A stretch of DNA of 8,705 bases from Acidobacteriota bacterium. GTDB taxonomy: Bacteria > Acidobacteriota > Terriglobia > Terriglobales > Acidobacteriaceae. Below the pieces are notes generated by a model that saw only the letters and a program-made list of their open reading frames with translations, had not been told where the DNA came from and did not search any database. Shown here piece after piece: positions 5,913 through 8,705 of the stretch. The DNA is taken from NCBI GenBank assembly GCA_021802085.1, contig JAKAAZ010000156.1, positions 1 through 8,705 on the forward strand. Reading direction: 5' to 3'. Each line of letters opens with the position of its first letter. The stretch's first letter is position 1. The position numbers and the translations under genes are program-made.

Positions 5913-5940
5913 AAAAGCCTCGCAGAAATGCGGGGTTTTT
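5913..5940 (+). terminator. Strong intrinsic terminator
   Basis: A continuous 12-bp stem pairs AAAAGCCTCGCA (5913-5924) with TGCGGGGTTTTT (5929-5940), including two G-U wobbles, around a GAAA tetraloop. It is followed by further T-rich sequence. It lies 33 bases after the YfdX-like stop codon and separates that gene from the next. Confidence 0.9.
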
Positions 5941-6105
5941 GTTGTTTGCTCGAGACCAGCCTCTCCAAAAATTGGCCCCTCCTGGCGCTCACCAAATGAA
6001 AATCGGCCCGTCTCTTCTTCATATCTGCAATGGTCCAAAAATTTCCGATCGATCTTCCACCGGCAGCCATCCCATAGCGGTAGTTTCGTTTGTTGCTCGA
6101 AAAGA

Positions 6106-6132
6106 TATACAAATAGAGAAGCAAAAAAAAAA
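6106..6132 (+). promoter_or_regulatory. Possible -10 box and A10 tract before the beta-barrel gene
   Basis: TATACA (6106-6111) is a fair -10 hexamer, but the -35 region around 6083-6089 (GTTTCGT) is poor. A run of ten A residues (6123-6132) would lie in the short 5' UTR just ahead of the Shine-Dalgarno AGGAG (6135-6139). A-tracts there often keep the start site unstructured. The promoter call is tentative. The rest of 5941-6105 shows nothing further. Confidence 0.3.
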
Positions 6133-6144
6133 TCAGGAGATCGA

Positions 6145-6879
6145 ATGAATTTTAGTCAGCACAAGTTTGCGATCTTGCTTCTGTTCGCAATGGGCCTTTT
6201 CGACGCCACCGCCATTCTCGCGCAGCAATCCAGTTCCTCCACCGCGCAAGCGTCGTCTGCGCCCTCCACTCCGACGACCGTTCCCTTGAGCAAGTGGTTC
6301 GTCGAAGGTGCGGGAGGCATCTCCTTTGGACCCGGCTTGGCCAATGGGAAAGTCATCAATTCCACCTATACGGGCACCGGAGGCGGCGGATATCGACTCA
6401 CGCGGCGGTTTGAAATCCCCGGCGAACTGAGCTTTTACCACAGCACTCTTCCCTCCTGGGTACTGCAGACCGCGCGGCAACCGGGCGGCCACTACACGAT
6501 CTTGACCTATTCCGCCGATCCCACGTTCTATTTCATTCGCGGAGCCCGCTACGGTTTCTTTGTCGTTGGCGGAGGCGGATATTCCCACGTCGCCACAACT
6601 TTCGACAAGCCGATCGGATCGACGATCAATTGCACCATCTATTCCGGCCTCGGATATACCAACTTCACCAATTACTGTAACGGAACCATCACCGGCTCTT
6701 CCTATTCCAGCAATCAGGGAATGTATAACTTCGGCATCGGAATGGAAGGCCGCCTGTATCCAAATCATCGTGCCATCCTGTTCGCGCAGGGCCGATATAT
6801 CAGAATGATGACTCCCGCGAACCAGCTTCCAAAATCCAACTTCGCCCTGGTCTCCATCACCACCGGCATTCGCTGGTAG
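6145..6879 (+). CDS. Outer-membrane beta-barrel protein
   Basis: This 244-residue protein has a signal peptide (hydrophobic 8-24, likely cleavage after AILA at residue 26). A Ser/Thr/Pro/Ala-rich linker (about 29-48) follows, then a glycine- and aromatic-rich domain of about 195 residues made of alternating strands, such as WFVEGAGGISFG, YRLTRRFEIPGELSFYH, FFVVGGGGYSHVA, YNFGIGMEGRLYP and AILFAQGRYIRMM. It ends in GIRW, a terminal aromatic consistent with an outer-membrane insertion signal. An 8-stranded OmpA/OmpX-like barrel is likely. A pair of cysteines flanking NCTIYSGLGYTNFTNYC could form a disulfide in a surface loop. The ligand is unknown. The frame stays open upstream to 5827, but the ATG at 6145 has AGGAG 5 bases upstream and begins the signal peptide. 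It lies downstream of a strong terminator, so it is transcribed separately. Confidence 0.7.
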   Translation: MNFSQHKFAILLLFAMGLFDATAILAQQSSSSTAQASSAPSTPTTVPLSKWFVEGAGGISFGPGLANGKVINSTYTGTGGGGYRLTRRFEIPGELSFYHSTLPSWVLQTARQPGGHYTILTYSADPTFYFIRGARYGFFVVGGGGYSHVATTFDKPIGSTINCTIYSGLGYTNFTNYCNGTITGSSYSSNQGMYNFGIGMEGRLYPNHRAILFAQGRYIRMMTPANQLPKSNFALVSITTGIRW

Positions 6880-6909
6880 CTCGAGGTGTGCGACCGGAAG
6901 GCCCAGCGC

Positions 6910-6926
6910 CGCAGCCGTTGGCTGCG
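6910..6926 (+). terminator. Small hairpin between barrel and ABC genes
   Basis: CGCAGCC (6910-6916) pairs perfectly with GGCTGCG (6920-6926) around GTT. It lies 30 bases after the beta-barrel stop codon and 29 bases before the ABC ATPase start. No T-tract follows, so it is at best a factor-dependent terminator or a 3'-end stabiliser. Confidence 0.35.
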
Positions 6927-6955
6927 ATGGAGACCGCGCCTGCTACCCTACCTTC

Positions 6956-7798
6956 ATGCCCCTGGTCGAAGCCGACAACCTCGTAAAGAGCTACCCCGTG
7001 CGTGGCGGCGGTCCGCCGAAACGCGTTGTCGATGATGTCAGCTTTCGCATCGAACGCGGCCAGACCCTCGGCATCGTCGGCGAGTCCGGTTCTGGCAAAA
7101 GTACAGTCGCGCGCCTGCTGCTGCGTCTCATCGAGCCCGACTCTGGCGCGATTCGACTCGATGGGCAGGATCTCTTGACGCTCTCCAGCCGAGAGCTGCG
7201 GCACGTGCGCCAGCGCATGCAGATTGTCTTTCAGGATCCCTACGCCGCGCTCAACCCGCGCATGCGCGTCGAGGAAATCGTCGGCGAGCCGCTTGTAATC
7301 TACCGCAAAGAATTGCAGCGGGTGCCCCAGGTCTCGAATCTGAGCCCTGAGATTGTCCGCGCTCGCAACAGCTCCGCAATGGCCCAGCAAGCTCGAATTC
7401 TGGAAGCGCTCCGAACCGTCGGCCTCGACGCATCTGCACTGCCCCGCTATCCCCATGAATTTTCCGGCGGTCAGCGCCAGCGCATCAATCTTGCGCGTGC
7501 GCTGATTCTGCACCCCGAGCTGGTCGTTCTCGACGAGCCCACCTCCGCGCTCGACGTCAGTGTCTCCGCACAGATCATGCGTCTGCTCCGCGACCTGCAA
7601 CGCGAGCTTCACCTGACTTACATCTTCATCACCCACTCCATGCCGCTGGTCCGTTACATGGCGGACAACATTCTCGTCCTGCGCCAGGGCCGCATGGTGG
7701 AGCAGGGCGGCTGGCAACAAATCTGCGAACATCCTCACTCGGAATACACGCGGGTCTTGCTGGCGGCCACGCCCGAGCTTCCCTCCGTGGTTTCCTGA
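6956..7798 (+). CDS. ABC transporter ATPase, oligopeptide/dipeptide type (OppF/DppF-like)
   Basis: This 280-residue nucleotide-binding subunit is of the type that powers peptide or nickel importers at the inner membrane. All key motifs are present: Walker A GESGSGKST (42-50), Q-loop Gln93 in VFQDPYAALNPRM, signature SGGQRQR (170-176), Walker B LVVLDEP (189-195), D-loop SALD (197-200) and H-loop His227. VFQDPYAALNPRM and HPHSEYTRVLLAA are characteristic of the OppD/OppF subfamily. Between the helical subdomain (GEPLVI) and ILEALRTVGL there are roughly 20 more residues than I expect for OppF (about 117-146). Part of that is encoded by a palindrome (7328-7349). The usual partners (second ATPase, permeases, binding protein) are not adjacent here. 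No good Shine-Dalgarno precedes the ATG, but the N-terminus MPLVEADNLVKSYPV fits the family. Peptide transport is inferred from subfamily only. Confidence 0.85.
   Translation: MPLVEADNLVKSYPVRGGGPPKRVVDDVSFRIERGQTLGIVGESGSGKSTVARLLLRLIEPDSGAIRLDGQDLLTLSSRELRHVRQRMQIVFQDPYAALNPRMRVEEIVGEPLVIYRKELQRVPQVSNLSPEIVRARNSSAMAQQARILEALRTVGLDASALPRYPHEFSGGQRQRINLARALILHPELVVLDEPTSALDVSVSAQIMRLLRDLQRELHLTYIFITHSMPLVRYMADNILVLRQGRMVEQGGWQQICEHPHSEYTRVLLAATPELPSVVS
7328..7349. repeat. Palindromic repeat embedded in the ABC ATPase
   Basis: CAGGTCTC (7328-7335) pairs with GAGCCCTG (7342-7349) with one mismatch around GAATCT. It codes for part of the VPQVSNLSPE stretch. Palindromes close to 'ccaggtctcgaatctgagacctgg' are, from memory, interspersed repeats in acidobacterial genomes. 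This looks like one that inserted in frame and was tolerated. Confidence 0.45.
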
Positions 7799-7895
7799 TG
7801 CCGCGCGCCACCGGGCCCGGCGAACGCTACATTCCCCTTTTTGTGAATTCGCGATGAAGTCTGACCGCCCGATTCCGGCTTCCGCCTCATTCTGT

Positions 7896-7901
7896 GATAT
7901 T
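7896..7901 (+). promoter_or_regulatory. Possible extended -10 promoter of the arginine decarboxylase
   Basis: GATATT (7896-7901) is preceded by TG at an extended -10 position (TGTGATATT). A poor -35-like TTCCGG lies 17 bases upstream (7873-7878). Transcription would start near 7908, just before the closing stem of RNA element copy B, which makes that element the natural 5' leader. The interval 7799-7895 otherwise holds only a weak GC-rich palindrome (7806-7822), a possible terminator of the ABC gene. Confidence 0.35.
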
Positions 7902-7916
7902 TTGAAGCGGGTGGCA

Positions 7917-8029
7917 GAGCGGTTTCCAAGGCAGATGTATCCAGCGGGATTGTAGCTTCGCGCAGCTTGCCGCGGCGAGCTGCACCGCGCGATCTTCGGC
8001 GGGTACAGCAACCGTGGAACCGCTCCAAC
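7917..8029 (+). ncRNA. Candidate structured RNA leader, copy B
   Basis: This is the better-formed copy of the two-copy element. The closing stem pairs GAGCGG and TTCCA (7917-7922 and 7924-7928, one bulged T) with TGGAACCGCTC (8015-8025). It may extend through TGGCA (7912-7916) and TGCCA (8031-8035). Inside are a 9-bp hairpin GCAGCTTGC/GCGAGCTGC (7962-7970 with 7975-7983, loop CGCG) and, directly after it, a hairpin pairing ACC and GC (7984-7988) with GC and GGT (7999-8004) around the conserved GATCTTC. It ends 17 bases before the Shine-Dalgarno GGAGG (8047-8051), so it is the 5' leader of the decarboxylase gene. It could be a riboswitch-like or protein-binding regulatory leader. A copy at 825-941 in a different context argues it may instead be a mobile or dispersed RNA element. 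Pairings were found by eye; the family is not recognised. Confidence 0.55.
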
Positions 8030-8059
8030 GTGCCATTCCAGCAACCGGAGGAACATAAA

Positions 8060-8617
8060 TTGGGCAAATCGATGGTCCCGAAACGTCTGTTTTTTACCAA
8101 GGGCGTCGGGAAGCATAAAGAACGTCTCACATCATTCGAGCTGGCGCTGCGCGACGCCGGAATTGCCGCGCAAAATCTCGTGCGCGTCTCGTCAATCTTT
8201 CCCCCACAGGCAAAACTGGTTCCTCGCAAAGAAGGCTTGAAGTACCTGTACCCCGGTGAAGTCGTATTCGCCGTGGTCGCGGAAAATACGTCGCGCGAAC
8301 CGCATCGGCTCATCGCTTCCAGCATCGGCGTGGCCATTCCCTCGGACAAAAATATGTACGGCTATCTCAGCGAGCACCACAGCTTTGGCGAAACCGAAGA
8401 CCAGGCCGGCGACTACGCGGAAGAACTCGCTGCCGAAATGCTCGCTACCACGCTAAATATGGATTTCGATCCGGACAAGAGCTGGGACGAGAAAAAAGAG
8501 TTCTATCGCATCTCAAACCAGATCGTGCGCACCGCCAACGTCACGCAGTCCGCCGTGGGCGATAAGCGCGGCTTGTGGACAACCACCATCGCCGCCGCCA
8601 TTTTGATTTTTGAATAG
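8060..8617 (+). CDS. pdaD: Pyruvoyl-dependent arginine decarboxylase
   Basis: This 185-residue proenzyme cleaves itself to make a pyruvoyl group, then converts arginine to agmatine and CO2, the first step of a polyamine route. The processing motif VSSIFPP places cleavage between Ser44 and Ser45, so Ser45 becomes the pyruvoyl group. Other family blocks are LFFTKGVG (10-17), SFELALRDAGI (25-35), SSIGVAIPSDK (87-97), then GYLSEHH with Glu105 as the probable active-site glutamate, and the C-terminal GLWTTTIAAAILIF. I chose TTG at 8060 (MGKSMVPKRL) because GGAGG lies 8 bases upstream. The first ATG (8072) would be 20 bases away, and the frame further upstream runs through the RNA element. An ornithine or other amino-acid substrate is less likely. 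The leader holds RNA element copy B. No agmatine-processing gene is in the window. Confidence 0.9.
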   Translation: MGKSMVPKRLFFTKGVGKHKERLTSFELALRDAGIAAQNLVRVSSIFPPQAKLVPRKEGLKYLYPGEVVFAVVAENTSREPHRLIASSIGVAIPSDKNMYGYLSEHHSFGETEDQAGDYAEELAAEMLATTLNMDFDPDKSWDEKKEFYRISNQIVRTANVTQSAVGDKRGLWTTTIAAAILIFE

Positions 8618-8659
8618 CGCAATCACGGCATTGCTCTTCATCTGCGAGACATCATGCCG

Positions 8660-8680
8660 AGGGCAGGTTCTTCCTGCCCT
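8660..8680 (+). terminator. Hairpin downstream of the arginine decarboxylase
   Basis: AGGGCAGG (8660-8667) pairs perfectly with CCTGCCCT (8673-8680) around TTCTT. It lies 42 bases after the stop codon. No T-tract follows, so it is a candidate terminator or 3'-end stabiliser. The rest of the right edge (8681-8705) shows no gene. Confidence 0.45.
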
Positions 8681-8705
8681 GCGCTTCGAATACGACAGCC
8701 ATGCC

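Noticed and set aside
5827..6144. N-terminal extension of the beta-barrel protein
   Set aside because: It would overlap the end of the YfdX-like gene and a strong terminator. ATG at 6145 has AGGAG at good spacing and starts the signal peptide.
7911..7933. tRNA-Ser/Leu-like D-arm (GTGGCAGAGCGGTTT)
   Set aside because: No T-arm GTTCGAATC-like motif, anticodon stem or acceptor stem follows. The same bases instead form the closing stem of the leader RNA.
7967..8059. Upstream extension of the arginine decarboxylase
   Set aside because: It runs through the structured RNA element. The GGAGG at 8047-8051 points to TTG at 8060.
6857..8116. A 419-residue open frame antisense to the ABC ATPase and the RNA leader
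   Set aside because: It runs through two real plus-strand features and has no recognisable domain. The sense frame has every ABC motif.

Overview
The window is GC-rich bacterial chromosomal DNA, most likely from an acidobacterium (Terriglobia-like). That placement is inference. It rests on a CIRCE-controlled groES-groEL operon, a glycine-rich outer membrane protein (so a Gram-negative envelope), a pyruvoyl-type arginine decarboxylase, and interspersed palindromic repeats of a type I associate with acidobacterial genomes. There are no rRNA or tRNA genes, no CRISPR array and no intact insertion sequence.

Layout from left to right. Positions 1-320 hold no gene but carry a stem-loop (28-72) and a 124-bp inverted-repeat element (148-271). 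A secreted c-type cytochrome (321-827, +) converges on two minus-strand genes: a pteridine-reductase-like SDR (947-1672) and, upstream of it, a secreted carboxypeptidase-regulatory-like protein (1728-2240). A 527-bp divergent region follows, with a near-consensus sigma-70 promoter overlapped by a CIRCE operator. These control groES (2768-3088) and groEL (3211-4884), closed by an intrinsic terminator. Next come a secreted YfdX-like protein (5040-5879) with its own strong terminator, an outer-membrane beta-barrel protein (6145-6879), a solitary oligopeptide-type ABC ATPase (6956-7798) and a pyruvoyl-dependent arginine decarboxylase starting at TTG (8060-8617).

The most interesting signal is not a gene. 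Two diverged copies of a roughly 115-nt element lie 7 kb apart on the plus strand, at 825-941 and 7917-8029. Each has a long-range closing stem, a strong GCAGCT...AGCTGC hairpin, a second hairpin immediately after it, and a conserved 3' block. Differences between the copies mostly preserve pairing (C-G to U-A and C-G to U-G), which favours a structured RNA read from the plus strand. The second copy forms the leader of the arginine decarboxylase gene. The first overlaps the cytochrome stop codon and sits between convergent genes. I do not recognise it as a known riboswitch class.

Other points of interest are a palindromic repeat embedded in frame in the ABC ATPase, a net 11-residue insertion in GroEL next to the intermediate-domain hinge, and several small hairpins in the unusually long groES-groEL spacer. 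The genes do not form one pathway. Chaperonin, YfdX-like and decarboxylase genes all have stress-related family members, but no joint function can be read from the sequence.
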